Assembly: GCA_001796515.1 (NCBI GenBank)
Contig: MGMS01000016.1
Location: forward strand, 22,714 to 86,713
Direction of reading: 5' to 3'
Length of the DNA stretch: 64,000 nt
Source: Chloroflexi bacterium RBG_13_51_36
GTDB taxonomy: Bacteria > Chloroflexota > Dehalococcoidia > GIF9 > AB-539-J10
The notes beneath the pieces were generated by a model. The model made no database searches and had not been told where the DNA came from. It saw only the letters and a list, made by a program, of their open reading frames with translations. This document shows, piece by piece, positions 8,408 through 18,462 of the stretch (its first letter is position 1; each line of letters begins with the position of its first letter). The position numbers and the translations under genes are program-made.

Positions 8408-9484
8408 CTAGTCACTGGAAGCAGGGGATTGGGCCAGGCGCTGTTTCACCAGATTTATGGCATCTGTAGATGTTGGGTCAACCTCGTTGAGCATCGACAG
8501 ATAGAAGCTCGCATAGTCGCCCAGTAGGACTAAACTCAAGATTTGAGCCAGGGCGCTCTTCCCGGTGGCTTCTACGAATTCATAGGCGATTCCCGCTTTG
8601 GTCAGCAATTCGGCGGTAACCTCGTAGCGAAGCAGGTTGCGGGGATGGAGTGAGGAAGAGCGCAGCATAAAGACAAGAATCCTTTCCTTCGCATCGGAGG
8701 GGAACTCGTAGCCGACTACGGCATTGTGATTGAGTTCAGGGAAGTTCTCAAAGAAAGCCCAGGCCTTGCTGTTCTCGTTGAATTCTCCCTTCCAGCGCCG
8801 AGCCACCTCTGAGAGCATCTCGGCTCCGTATACTACTGCTATATGTCCCCGCAATTTGTTTGCTAGCTGCTTGGCTGGATTGGAAGCAAGAGGATTGGTT
8901 TCAATGACGTCTCCTGACAGTTTCTTCAGGATGTCCACCGCCTCTTTCAAATCTGCCGACTTATCTTCAATCAGACCAAGCTTCTGAAAAATGCCTACCA
9001 GGGGAATAAAACTGTGGGGAAAGGCAGCTCTGGGAGGCGCCTGGTAGTCGATAATGAAAACAGGGATGCCTTCCTTTTGGGCTAATTGCTGAAGTTTGCC
9101 GCCTGAGGTGATGGCTAACTTTTTTGACCGGATCCCCAGCGATTTGGTGAACGCAGAAAGAGTTTCTTCGGTATTGCCTGAATAACTTGAGGCGATGACC
9201 AGGGTGCTTTCATCGACAAATGCCGGCAGGCCGTAGTCGCGGTGCACCCAAACCGGCGCTTTGCTTTCGGCCATGGCGAGCCGGCGGGCGATATCACCGC
9301 CGATAGCCGAGCCACCCATCCCCAGGATAACGACGTTGGACATTTTGGCATGCAGGTGGGGGAGCTCAAATTTCAGTACTTTCTGCCAGGCTTTCTCACA
9401 TTGCTCGGGAAACGCGTGCAGATGGTCGAGCATTCCTAACTTGTCAAATTGACGATAAGCGGAAACATTATCTAAATCAACCAT
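8408..9484 (-). CDS. Bifunctional phosphoglucose/phosphomannose isomerase (SIS domain)
   Basis: VVILGMGGSAIGGDIARRL...VIASSYSGNTEETLSAF...ELNHNAVVGYE. Confidence 0.9.
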   Translation of the reverse strand: MVDLDNVSAYRQFDKLGMLDHLHAFPEQCEKAWQKVLKFELPHLHAKMSNVVILGMGGSAIGGDIARRLAMAESKAPVWVHRDYGLPAFVDESTLVIASSYSGNTEETLSAFTKSLGIRSKKLAITSGGKLQQLAQKEGIPVFIIDYQAPPRAAFPHSFIPLVGIFQKLGLIEDKSADLKEAVDILKKLSGDVIETNPLASNPAKQLANKLRGHIAVVYGAEMLSEVARRWKGEFNENSKAWAFFENFPELNHNAVVGYEFPSDAKERILVFMLRSSSLHPRNLLRYEVTAELLTKAGIAYEFVEATGKSALAQILSLVLLGDYASFYLSMLNEVDPTSTDAINLVKQRLAQSPASSD

Positions 9485-9640
9485 TGTTGGCCTCTTGTCT
9501 TTTCATCCCTGTGCCCTGATCGGCTGAGCTATGGTTCTCCTTCAAAAGCATACTCCAATTGGGCGATTCAGGCAAGCCTCATTGACATTTGGATGGACGG
9601 ACGTTAACCTTGTTTGAGGGACTGAGATTCCCTTTGGTAG

Positions 9641-10933
9641 GTGACAGCCATGGACGGAAGCAAAAAGAGGGTGCTCATCCTGGGCGCAGGCGCGGCCGGG
9701 ATTAGCACTGCGCTGGAGTTGAAGAAAGCTTCCGCTCATGCGACGGGACTCGAGGTGACACTGGTAGATCAGCGGGATGATCATTGTCCCCTGCCTTTTG
9801 TATGGCAGGTGGTCAGCGGGAGCGTGCAACCCGGTCATATCTCTTTCCCTGTGCGTGTCCTGCTGAAAGAAGGGGATGGTGCCGGACCGGTTAGGTTCAA
9901 GCAGAGCCAGGTGCAGGGCATAGATGTGGCGAGGAAAGTGGTCAGTACTGATGATGGAGAACTGGAGTGGGACTATCTGGTGGTGACTCTGGGCAGCACC
10001 ACCAATTTCTTTGGAATGGCCGATGCCGAGGAGAACTCGCAGACTTTGAAATCCCTGAGCGATGCCGTCAATATCCATAATCGCATTTTGGACAACTACG
10101 AGGCGGCGTTGCAGGAAAGAGATGAACAGCGCCGGCGCGAGCTACTCACCTTTGTGGTGGTGGGGGGTGGACCCACGGGGATAGAACTGGCGGCGGCCAT
10201 CCAGGATTTCGTGCGCAAGGCGCTGGTGCGGAAATACCCCTCTCTCACGTCTCAAGTTCGGGTGCTCCTGGTCGAAGCGCAGGACGCTCTCCTCTCCGGC
10301 ATGAAGGCCAAAATGTCGGAACTGGCTATCAGCCGGCTACACTCTCGGGGAATCGAGGTTTTGTTGAAGACTCGTATTACCAGAGTCTGGTCAGGTGGTA
10401 TTCAGACTGCCGATGGGCAGACTATACCGACTCGAACCGTTGTCTGGGTAGCAGGGGTGAAGCCGGTGGCTGTTGTAGAGTCGTTGCCTTTCAATAAGGC
10501 AAAAGGCGGCCGCATCGTGGTGAATCAATATCTGGAGGTCAGTGAGTCGCCCGGGGTCTATGTGCTCGGGGATTGCGCCTATTTATTGCAGGAAGATGGG
10601 TCAGCGCCCTATCCGCCAACCCAGCAGGTAGCTCAGCGACAGGGACCGGCCTGTGCCAGGAACATCATCCGCGCAATACAGGGTAAGGACCAGCGTCCCT
10701 TCCGTTACAGGTTCAAGGGGCAGGTGATATATATGGGCAGGAATCTGGTGCTGGCCCAGCTAGGGGGCCGCGTCTTCGATGGTTTTGCCGCCGCAATAGT
10801 GCGGCGAGTCTATTATCTATGGGTATTCATTTCATATCTCGGTCTGCCCACAGAATTCAGGAGAAAGCTGGGCGCTCTTCGTGATTGGGTCCCCGCCTAT
10901 TTCTACCATCGCAATACGACTCGCCTGGAGTGA
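9641..10933 (+). CDS. NAD(P)/FAD-dependent oxidoreductase, type II NADH dehydrogenase-like
   Basis: KKRVLILGAGAAGISTALEL, FVVVGGGPTGIELAAAI, GVYVLGDCAYL; C-terminus FKGQVIYMGRN. Confidence 0.85.
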   Translation: MTAMDGSKKRVLILGAGAAGISTALELKKASAHATGLEVTLVDQRDDHCPLPFVWQVVSGSVQPGHISFPVRVLLKEGDGAGPVRFKQSQVQGIDVARKVVSTDDGELEWDYLVVTLGSTTNFFGMADAEENSQTLKSLSDAVNIHNRILDNYEAALQERDEQRRRELLTFVVVGGGPTGIELAAAIQDFVRKALVRKYPSLTSQVRVLLVEAQDALLSGMKAKMSELAISRLHSRGIEVLLKTRITRVWSGGIQTADGQTIPTRTVVWVAGVKPVAVVESLPFNKAKGGRIVVNQYLEVSESPGVYVLGDCAYLLQEDGSAPYPPTQQVAQRQGPACARNIIRAIQGKDQRPFRYRFKGQVIYMGRNLVLAQLGGRVFDGFAAAIVRRVYYLWVFISYLGLPTEFRRKLGALRDWVPAYFYHRNTTRLE

Positions 10934-10988
10934 GCGGGAGGCGTGGTCAGGGGGTTACAACTCTTCATTTCAGTGTTGGTTGGCTCCA

Positions 10989-11732
10989 TCAATAGACAGG
11001 GGCATCGTCCAAGCTTGATTGGAGGACATCCTTATCCAGCTTGTGTTTTTTTGTCATTGATGTAACTAATTCAAATAACCATTTGGGACTTGTGGGTGCT
11101 AAATATATTTTATCTATCAACATGCCTAAATCTACTTGAACGTATATCCCATCATCAAATAAGGGTTTAGACCAATCCAGTCCGCCATTTTTCTTATAAC
11201 GTAATTCTTGAATTACTCCTCTTAATTCCTTCTCATGTTCAAAGCTCTTTCTCTTATGAACAAAGGGATATAGCGTATTTCCTTCAGGCATCCAATCCTT
11301 TTCGAAATCTATATATTTTACTTTGCCAATAAAAACACTGTGATTTTCGTCTTTTAAAGAAGTCTTTAGAAGATCAAAAGTTGATTGTATAGCAATTCCA
11401 TCGTTGCTTTTAAGGTATAATTTCCACATGGCGGCTGACTCATACTCGCTTAAGTGCCAGCAGTTAATGGCGGTGTTTTTTATAAATATTTTGGTAAATT
11501 GACTGAAATTCTCTAATGCATTCGGCGGTATTTTCCCTTTATATACCTCGGGTCTCAGCTTTATATTGGCTCTTGAATATGATCCTTCAAATGGGTCCCC
11601 TAGTCTGTCAGCCCTGGTAAAGAAAAGAGCCGACTTGTCTAGTAAGCTTACAAATTTGGTGAAATCAATATATCTCCATACCTTTGCACTTTCATTTTCG
11701 GGTTTTTCAAAAACAGGATGCTCTTTATACAT
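10989..11732 (-). CDS. DUF2971-like protein in an AT-rich patch
   Basis: VWRYIDFTKFVSLLDKSALFFTRADRLGDPFEGSYS, INCWHLSEYESAAMWKLYLKSNDGIAIQSTF. Confidence 0.75.
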   Translation of the reverse strand: MYKEHPVFEKPENESAKVWRYIDFTKFVSLLDKSALFFTRADRLGDPFEGSYSRANIKLRPEVYKGKIPPNALENFSQFTKIFIKNTAINCWHLSEYESAAMWKLYLKSNDGIAIQSTFDLLKTSLKDENHSVFIGKVKYIDFEKDWMPEGNTLYPFVHKRKSFEHEKELRGVIQELRYKKNGGLDWSKPLFDDGIYVQVDLGMLIDKIYLAPTSPKWLFELVTSMTKKHKLDKDVLQSSLDDAPVY

Positions 11733-11979
11733 TCTCTGACTCTTTAATTCTAACTGAGTTTACCAAATAGCCTTTAGTTCTTCTGTATACGGCTTTATTA
11801 TACCACTCACTGATGGCGCAGGAATTCGCTTAGCCGAGTCCTAACTGATTAGAGCCAGCGGGAGATGGTGCAACATAGACGCATGTTATTCAAGAGAGTT
11901 CAATGGCGCAACAGAATGAATCATACCAATAATTATTAAGTAAGCTCTAATGGCAAACATTGCGAGCTTAATTCACTTT

Positions 11980-12050
11980 TCCGCCGCACCCACAGCCTTT
12001 CCCCATCGGTAATAAACTCGACGGTGCCATCCTCATCTGTGCGATGTACG
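11980..12050 (-). pseudogene. Relic of the comEC 3' end
   Basis: Translates to DEDGTVEFITDGERLWVRRK, compared with DEDDTIEFITDGETLWVDTDR at the end of the intact ComEC (14557-16986). Confidence 0.7.
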
Positions 12051-12145
12051 TTGACTGTGGCCACGACGTTGGCCATTTGACTACCCTCGACAGCACCTGC
12101 TAGACTGCCGAGACATTCTAGTATCAGCACATCAAAGGAGGCGAA

Positions 12146-13249
12146 ATGGCAGATCCGAGAGTTGAAACCGTAGCCAAGATTCTGGTCGATTATTCTGTAG
12201 GGGTGAAGCCGAATCAGCTGGTGTGGATCACGAGTGGCGCAGAGGGTGGGCCGTTGATTCTGGCTATCTATCAGAAGGTCCTTGAGCGCGGTGCTCATCC
12301 TTTTCTTCAGGTTGAACCGGAGGAGGCAGAAGAGCTTTTCTATGCCTATGCCAGCAATGCGCAGCTTGATTATATGCCGCCCTTCATGATGGAAATTGTT
12401 GAGCAGATCGATGCGAACATTGGGGTCTGGACCGACGTGAATACCAAGCAGCTCACTAATTCCGACCCTGCCAAGCAGTCCCGCCGAGCAGTGGCGAGGC
12501 GCCCCTTCTCTGACCGATTTCTCGAGCGGGCGGCTAAGAAAGAGCTGCACTGGACTGGTACCCTCTACCCCTCCCAGGCCTTCGCTCAGGATGCCGAGAT
12601 GTCGCTGCGCGAGTTCGAGGATTTCGTCTATGGAGCTTGCCTGGTTCATGAACCTGATCCAATCAAGGCCTGGAAGAGAATCTCCAAAGAGCAGCAGCGC
12701 ATCGCCAATTGGCTGAACAAAGCCAGAAGGATTCATGTCCTTGGCCCGGGTACCGACCTCAAACTGGACGTCAAAGGCCGGAAGTGGATAAACTGCGACG
12801 GGCATGAGAACTTTCCCGATGGTGAGATCTTCACTGGACCCATCGAGGACAGCCTGAACGGGCATATCAGGTACACATATCCTGCCTGCGCCTATGGCCG
12901 TGAGGTGGAAGATGTCCGGCTCCAGTTCAAAGAAGGAAAGGTCGTCAAGGCCACCGCGGCCAAGAATGAGGAGTTCCTGCTGAAGATGCTGAAGAGTGAC
13001 AAAGGGGCATGCTACGTTGGAGAGTTCGCCTTAGGCACCAATTACGCGATCCAGCGGTTCACCAAGAACATCCTTTTCGATGAAAAGATCGGCGGGACAA
13101 TTCATCTGGCTCTTGGAAAGGGCTTTCCCGAGTCGGGGAGCAAGAACAAGTCCGCCATCCACTGGGATATGGTCTGCGACCTCCGCAAAGGCGGAGAAGT
13201 GCGTGTAGACGGGACTCTCTTCCTGAAGGACGGGAAGATTGTGGTGTGA
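12146..13249 (+). CDS. Aminopeptidase, M29 (AmpS/aminopeptidase T) family
   Basis: AEILVDYSVxVxPNxLVxI..., INCDGHENFPDGEIFTGPIEDS, NYAIQRFTKNILFDEKIGGTIHLALG, SAIHWDMVCDLR. Confidence 0.88.
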   Translation: MADPRVETVAKILVDYSVGVKPNQLVWITSGAEGGPLILAIYQKVLERGAHPFLQVEPEEAEELFYAYASNAQLDYMPPFMMEIVEQIDANIGVWTDVNTKQLTNSDPAKQSRRAVARRPFSDRFLERAAKKELHWTGTLYPSQAFAQDAEMSLREFEDFVYGACLVHEPDPIKAWKRISKEQQRIANWLNKARRIHVLGPGTDLKLDVKGRKWINCDGHENFPDGEIFTGPIEDSLNGHIRYTYPACAYGREVEDVRLQFKEGKVVKATAAKNEEFLLKMLKSDKGACYVGEFALGTNYAIQRFTKNILFDEKIGGTIHLALGKGFPESGSKNKSAIHWDMVCDLRKGGEVRVDGTLFLKDGKIVV

Positions 13250-13332
13250 GGCATGGCTCAGTCGCGTAATCCGTGTGCTAGACCATCCCACAGTCTGATT
13301 GTCGCTCCACGAGCCAAATCAAAGGAGGTGAA

Positions 13333-14436
13333 ATGACAGATCCACGAGTCGAAATTTTAGCTGAGATTCTGGTCGATTACTCTGTTGAGGTGCGACCCAA
13401 CCATTTGGTCCGCATCACCGGTGCCCCGGAGGGCGCGCCGCTGGTCTTGGCTGTCTATCGAAAAGTTCTGGAGCGTGGTGCTCACCCTTTTCTCTTGGTT
13501 GAGCTGGGGGAGGCACAAGAGCTTCTGTTCGCCTATGCCAGCGATGCCCAGCTTGATTATGTCCCGCCTTTTATGAGGGACATCATTGAGCAAATCGACG
13601 TAAGCATTGGAGTCTGGACGGATGTGAACACCAAGCAGCTCACCAATGCCGACCCAGCCAAACAGTCCCGTCGGTCAGCGGCGAGGCGTCCGATCTTCGA
13701 CCGATTTCTGGAGCGAGCGGCCAAGAAAGAACTGCAGTGGACCACCACCCTCTACCCGACCCAGGCTTTCGCTCAGGATGCGGAGATGTCGCTGCGCGAG
13801 TTTGAGGATTTCGTGTATGGAGCTTGCCTGGTTCATGAACCTGATCCAATTAAGGCCTGGAAGAAAATCTCCAAAGAGCAGCAGCGGGTCACTAACTGGT
13901 TGAAGAAAGCCAGGCAGATCCATGTCATCGGCCCGGACACTGACCTCAAGCTCGAAGTTGCAGGCCGGAAGTGGATCAACTGCGATGGACATGAGAACTT
14001 CCCCGATGGTGAGATATTCACCGGGCCTATCGAAGACAGTGTGAACGGGCATATCAGATACAGTTTTCCTGCCTGCGTCTATGGTCGTGAGGTGGAGGAT
14101 GTCCGCCTGTGGTTCAAGGATGGGAAGGTCGTCAAGGCCACCGCAGCTAAGAACGAAGAGTTCCTGTTGAAGATGCTGGAGTCAGACAAAGGAGCACGTT
14201 ATGTAGGAGAGTTCTCTTTCGGCACCAATTACGGAATTCAGCGCTTCACCAGGAACACGCTTTTCGATGAGAAGATTGGGGGGACGATCCATCTAGCCAT
14301 TGGGGCCGGTTATCCCGAGTCGGGGAGCAAGAACAAGTCCGCCATCCATTGGGACATGGTCTGCGACCTCCGCAAAGGGGGAGAAGTGCGTGTAGACGGG
14401 ACTCTCTTCCTCAAGGACGGCAAGATCCTGATTTAG
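13333..14436 (+). CDS. Aminopeptidase, M29 family, tandem paralog
   Basis: Same length and highly similar to the 12146-13249 product. Confidence 0.88.
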   Translation: MTDPRVEILAEILVDYSVEVRPNHLVRITGAPEGAPLVLAVYRKVLERGAHPFLLVELGEAQELLFAYASDAQLDYVPPFMRDIIEQIDVSIGVWTDVNTKQLTNADPAKQSRRSAARRPIFDRFLERAAKKELQWTTTLYPTQAFAQDAEMSLREFEDFVYGACLVHEPDPIKAWKKISKEQQRVTNWLKKARQIHVIGPDTDLKLEVAGRKWINCDGHENFPDGEIFTGPIEDSVNGHIRYSFPACVYGREVEDVRLWFKDGKVVKATAAKNEEFLLKMLESDKGARYVGEFSFGTNYGIQRFTRNTLFDEKIGGTIHLAIGAGYPESGSKNKSAIHWDMVCDLRKGGEVRVDGTLFLKDGKILI

Positions 14437-14556
14437 GGCAGGGCTTCGTAGCAGTTCCTGTAACGGGCTATTTGGGAGATTTGATTGTCGCTTTGCACGG
14501 TGTTCTGCTATAGCAGGGAGGTGCCGTTGCAGGCACCTGGCTAGGCGACAAATGTC

Positions 14557-16986
14557 CTACCTGTCCGTATCTACCCACAGCGTCTCTCCATCGGTAATGA
14601 ACTCGATGGTGTCATCCTCATCTGTCCGATAGATATTGCTCTCGCCCAGCTTGTCGATAAGTCTCTCGATAACCTCGATGGCGGGGTGGCCAAAGGTGTT
14701 GTCCTCTCCCACGCAAATCACCGCCACTTCAGGGTCAACCGCGGCCAGAAACTGCAGGGAAGTGGAAGTCCTGCTGCCATGATGGGCCACTTTCAGCACA
14801 GTGCTTCTCAGGTTGGCTCGCTGCCCGATGAGCTCGAACTCAACTTCTGCCCGTATGTCGGCAGTAAACAGAAAGCCGATTCTATTCCAGGTCAGCTTTA
14901 GCACCAGTCCGTTGTTGTCAATGTCATCGTCAGTTCCCCTCCACAGGCTTGCTGGCGGATTCAGTACCTCCAACTTGATTCCGCCGCCCAGGTCAATCTC
15001 CTGTCCGGCGCGGGCCACGTCACATTCGATCCCTTTATCTGCAATAAGCCTGAGCCATTCCTGATAGACAGAAGAGTTGTAGGATACACCAGGTTCAAGC
15101 ACCTGCTTCACCCTGTATCTCTGGAGGACCTCCACCAGGCCGGTTACATGGTCGGCTTGAGGTTGAGTACACATTACGAGGTCTATCGTCCTGTCCCAGA
15201 AAGCGAGCTTCTCGCTCAGCTCCAGATTGATCTTCTGAGGGTCAGGGCCGCCGTCAATGAGTATGTCCTGCCCTTCTGGCGTCTGAATTAGGATGGCATC
15301 TCCTTGTCCCACATCAAGAAAACTTACGTGGAGCTTGCCATCCGGCTGGGTCAGAGCTATAGACCACACCAGGAGGGCCGCTATCAAAAGGGGCAGGACA
15401 AGCCATTTGGGAGAGAAGCCGAGGCGAGGCTTGGGGATGACTTGGGCGGCGTCCCTTATTCTGGAGGTCAACCTGGAGGCAAAATCAGTCAATTTGGTTC
15501 TATGGTTAACGAGCGCTATAGCTCCCGCTAATATAACATAGTATCCCCAGACGTACCACGCGGAAATAGTCGCCACTTCTAACGAAGAGTGAGGCAACGC
15601 ATCAAAGCCCTGAACCACAGAGACGAGATAGCTGAGAAAAAGCCAAGCCAGCCAGCCCAGTATCTGAGCGGCAAGCAAGGCGAAGAGTCCCGTGAAGGCG
15701 ACCAACGATGATGTCACTATGATAAATGGCAGAGTGGGCAGGGCGAAGAATGTTGCTGGCAGGCCGACCAGAGAGACTATGCCAAAGTTGTAGGCTATAA
15801 GTGGCAAGACTAGCACACTAGCTGCCAGGCTGGCGGCAAAGGTGTCGGTTACTATACTGGCTGTGGGCACAATCCTATCCCTGTTCTTGAACAAACGAGC
15901 CACGCCTTTTCTTCCCCAAGTTTGGAAATAAGGGTAAAGAAGAACGAGCCCGGCCATGGCCAAGAAGCTCAACTGAAAGGAGGCGCTCCACAAAACATAT
16001 GGTTGGATTCCCACCATCACCGCAGCGGCAAAGGCCAGTGCAATGATGGCGTTTCCCTGCCTCCCGAGGTATACAGCTATTATAAACAGGCTTCCCATGA
16101 TTGCTGCTCGAATTACTGGCGGATTCATCCCGGCAAGCAGGGTATAGAGCCAGATAAGCGCTAGAGTCAACCAGATATATATGGAACGCTGCCGGCCAAA
16201 AAGCAGGGTGAACAAGCTGAGGAGGATGGCAATGATGATGCTCATGTGTAAACCAGAAATAGCTAGCAGGTGTGCTGTCCCGGTCCTGGAAAAGGCTTTG
16301 TTTAGAGAATCAGGCACATTGTCTCTTAAGCCCAGCAAAATAGCCTGGGCCAATGAACCTTGTGGCTCAGGCAAGGCCCTGGCCAAGGAGACAGAGAGTT
16401 GTTCTCTCAAAGAGTAAATCCACTGCAAAGGTTTAACGCCCTGGCCGCGGTCCAGAAGTTCTATTTTGGGGTAATAGATGAGCGAATAGATTCCCTGGCG
16501 GGCCAGGTAGGTTATGTAGTCAAAATCTTCAGATTGAGATGGGGTCTCCAGCTCGCCGGTTACCTTGAGGACATCCCCATAGTGGTAAACGGGATATCGT
16601 GGCACTCGGATTAGGGTGCTTCCCCATACCTCTTTGCTCTCGCCACTTACAGTTATCTCGCTGGCGGAGAGTGTCAACAGGCAATATCTATCTCGAATGT
16701 CAGGCTCCTCCGTCACCATGCCCTGCATCTCTACGGTGCCTGCATCGTTGTAAGAGCGAACGAAATGCTCATCCGCTGGAGGGAAGAGTGACGGGTAACG
16801 CATGGTGCCGCCAAGGACGGCCAGGAGGCATAACCCGGCTACTATTAAGGTCTTCCTGCTGCTGAGGCGGAAAGGTATAAGCGCGAAGGGGATAAGTCCC
16901 AAGAAGAGGGCCAGCCAGGGCAGGCCAATCTTGGAACCGAGAAATATCCCGACGACCCAAGCACAGCTGACATAGAGAAGCCACAC
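14557..16986 (-). CDS. comEC: ComEC/Rec2 DNA uptake channel with C-terminal metallo-beta-lactamase-like domain
   Basis: GLRDNVPDSLNKAFSRTGTAHLLAISGLHMSI; SFLDVGQGDAILIQTPEGQDILIDGGP; LKVAHHGSRTSTSLQFL. Confidence 0.92.
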   Translation of the reverse strand: MWLLYVSCAWVVGIFLGSKIGLPWLALFLGLIPFALIPFRLSSRKTLIVAGLCLLAVLGGTMRYPSLFPPADEHFVRSYNDAGTVEMQGMVTEEPDIRDRYCLLTLSASEITVSGESKEVWGSTLIRVPRYPVYHYGDVLKVTGELETPSQSEDFDYITYLARQGIYSLIYYPKIELLDRGQGVKPLQWIYSLREQLSVSLARALPEPQGSLAQAILLGLRDNVPDSLNKAFSRTGTAHLLAISGLHMSIIIAILLSLFTLLFGRQRSIYIWLTLALIWLYTLLAGMNPPVIRAAIMGSLFIIAVYLGRQGNAIIALAFAAAVMVGIQPYVLWSASFQLSFLAMAGLVLLYPYFQTWGRKGVARLFKNRDRIVPTASIVTDTFAASLAASVLVLPLIAYNFGIVSLVGLPATFFALPTLPFIIVTSSLVAFTGLFALLAAQILGWLAWLFLSYLVSVVQGFDALPHSSLEVATISAWYVWGYYVILAGAIALVNHRTKLTDFASRLTSRIRDAAQVIPKPRLGFSPKWLVLPLLIAALLVWSIALTQPDGKLHVSFLDVGQGDAILIQTPEGQDILIDGGPDPQKINLELSEKLAFWDRTIDLVMCTQPQADHVTGLVEVLQRYRVKQVLEPGVSYNSSVYQEWLRLIADKGIECDVARAGQEIDLGGGIKLEVLNPPASLWRGTDDDIDNNGLVLKLTWNRIGFLFTADIRAEVEFELIGQRANLRSTVLKVAHHGSRTSTSLQFLAAVDPEVAVICVGEDNTFGHPAIEVIERLIDKLGESNIYRTDEDDTIEFITDGETLWVDTDR

Positions 16987-17127
16987 ATGTGAATTATACC
17001 AGAGCAGCTACGGCCGATTTATCTCTGTGGTAAAATGGAATTACATTGAAGAAGCAGCACATGCTGCAGTCATAATTACTTGGGAAAGGGTAGCTCTGTC
17101 TGACATAGAAGGAGGAGATGAGAATTT

Positions 17128-17577
17128 ATGAAGGCTGGTCATGAACAGAAGAGTCTTTGTGAGTATAATACTAATAAGGAGCTAATTGTGCGACTCAAAC
17201 ATGGTGCGGACTTAATCCAGTCCATAACTGAACTCGCCAGAAACAGGGGAATTGAGGCAGGAAGCTTTACGGCAATCGGTGCCTTACAGCGTGCCAGACT
17301 CGGCTACTATGACCAGAAAAATCATGAGTACCGGGAGATAAAAATTGATTCACCTCACGAAATGGCAAGTTGCGTAGGGAACATATCGTTGAAGGACGGA
17401 GAGCCCTTTGTCCATGCGCACGCAGTACTTGCCGACGAAACGGGAGGTACCAGGGGTGGTCATCTATCTGGAGGAATTGTTTTTGCTGCTGAAGTCCACC
17501 TGCGTCAATTAGAAGGGCCGAGGCTTGAGCGGGAATATGATGAAGCAACCGGCCTTTCGCTTTGGGATGTGGAGTGA
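17128..17577 (+). CDS. PPC/DUF296 domain DNA-binding protein
   Basis: LIVRLKHGADLIQSITELARNRGIEAGSFTAIGALQRARLGYYD...PFVHAHAVLADETGGTRGGHLSGGIVFAAEV. Confidence 0.85.
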   Translation: MKAGHEQKSLCEYNTNKELIVRLKHGADLIQSITELARNRGIEAGSFTAIGALQRARLGYYDQKNHEYREIKIDSPHEMASCVGNISLKDGEPFVHAHAVLADETGGTRGGHLSGGIVFAAEVHLRQLEGPRLEREYDEATGLSLWDVE

Positions 17578-17787
17578 TGTCTTCTTGCGTACGTATCAAT
17601 CTCATGACAATCTCTTTTCCCAACACTGGATTGCTTCGGCTGACTTCGGCACCCTCGCAAATACGAAGGCAGAAGATGCCTTGTGATAACCTTTGAGGAC
17701 GAGTTCTGTAAACCTCTACGAATTATCCGTGTGATAAAATGGTATTGTTCTGAAGATGCTGTAGGCCTTATGCAGGAGGTTACGGAA

Positions 17788-17922
17788 ATGCGCAAGTCAA
17801 AGAGCACGAAGGTATGCAAGCACCCGGAGAGGCTGAAAGGCAAGCCGGGAGAATGCAGTCCTGAACAAATCAAAGAATGCCATGGCGAGGTTCTAGAGCA
17901 TCCCTGCGTAAAAGAGAAGTAG
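17788..17922 (+). CDS. 44-aa four-cysteine small protein
   Basis: AGGAGGT Shine-Dalgarno 7 nt before ATG; MRKSKSTKVCKHPERLKGKPGECSPEQIKECHGEVLEHPCVKEK. Confidence 0.6.
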   Translation: MRKSKSTKVCKHPERLKGKPGECSPEQIKECHGEVLEHPCVKEK

Positions 17923-17944
17923 CCCAGCCAGCGATTTGGAGAGG
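17920..17944 (+). repeat. Cassette-boundary repeat R1
   Basis: TAGCCCAGCCAGCGATTTGGAGAGG; begins at the stop codon of the preceding ORF. Confidence 0.9.
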
Positions 17945-17950
17945 CATCCC

Positions 17951-18169
17951 ATGCAGAAGGGCACAATAAAACGGCTAGTTGCAGACCGTAGTTTTGGGTT
18001 CATCCAGACGGAGCGGGAAGAAGACCTCTTCTTTGGCCGCAATCAGCTTCAAGGGGTGGACTATGGTTCCCTTAGAGAAGGGCAAAAAGTGGAATTTGAG
18101 GTTACACGCGACCCCAACGGTCACCTCCACGCAATCAGGGTGAGGCTTGCTCAGCCTGAAGGTGAATAG
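17951..18169 (+). CDS. Cold-shock-domain-like protein
   Basis: MQKGTIKRLVADRSFGFIQTEREEDLFFGRNQLQGVDYGSLREGQKVEFEVTRDPNGHLHAIRVRL. Confidence 0.85.
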   Translation: MQKGTIKRLVADRSFGFIQTEREEDLFFGRNQLQGVDYGSLREGQKVEFEVTRDPNGHLHAIRVRLAQPEGE

Positions 18170-18173
18170 CAGC

Positions 18174-18198
18174 AAGCCCAGCCGGCGGCTTTGGAGAC
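18174..18198 (+). repeat. Cassette-boundary repeat R2 (diverged)
   Basis: AAGCCCAGCCGGCGGCTTTGGAGAC. Confidence 0.8.
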
Positions 18199-18291
18199 AA
18201 CCCAAAGCTATCCTCAAATCTTATGTTTCTTGTGTGTTGTCTACCAGGTTGGTATAATCTCACAAAGGGAATTTCGTTCACTAGGAGAAGA

Positions 18292-18381
18292 ATGGCACAG
18301 AAGAAAGCAGCAAAAAAGACAGGAAAGAACGCGCGGAAGAAAGGCGCGGAGTATCTTCGGAAGGGTCCGAAGAAGCGATGA
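18292..18381 (+). CDS. 29-aa Lys/Arg-rich microprotein
   Basis: TATAAT at 18253 (possible TTGTCT upstream) and AGGAG before ATG; MAQKKAAKKTGKNARKKGAEYLRKGPKKR. Absent from the supplied ORF track, probably because of length. Confidence 0.5.
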   Translation: MAQKKAAKKTGKNARKKGAEYLRKGPKKR

Positions 18382-18462
18382 GATAAGGGCCGATTTATTT
18401 GCAGTCTTGAGCGGATTCTATTTCATTCCTGCCCTATAGATAACAGGGGAATAAAATGAACG

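Noticed and set aside
11936-12865. 309-aa minus ORF
   Set aside because: Mostly antisense to the M29 aminopeptidase; only its last part reflects the comEC-tail relic.
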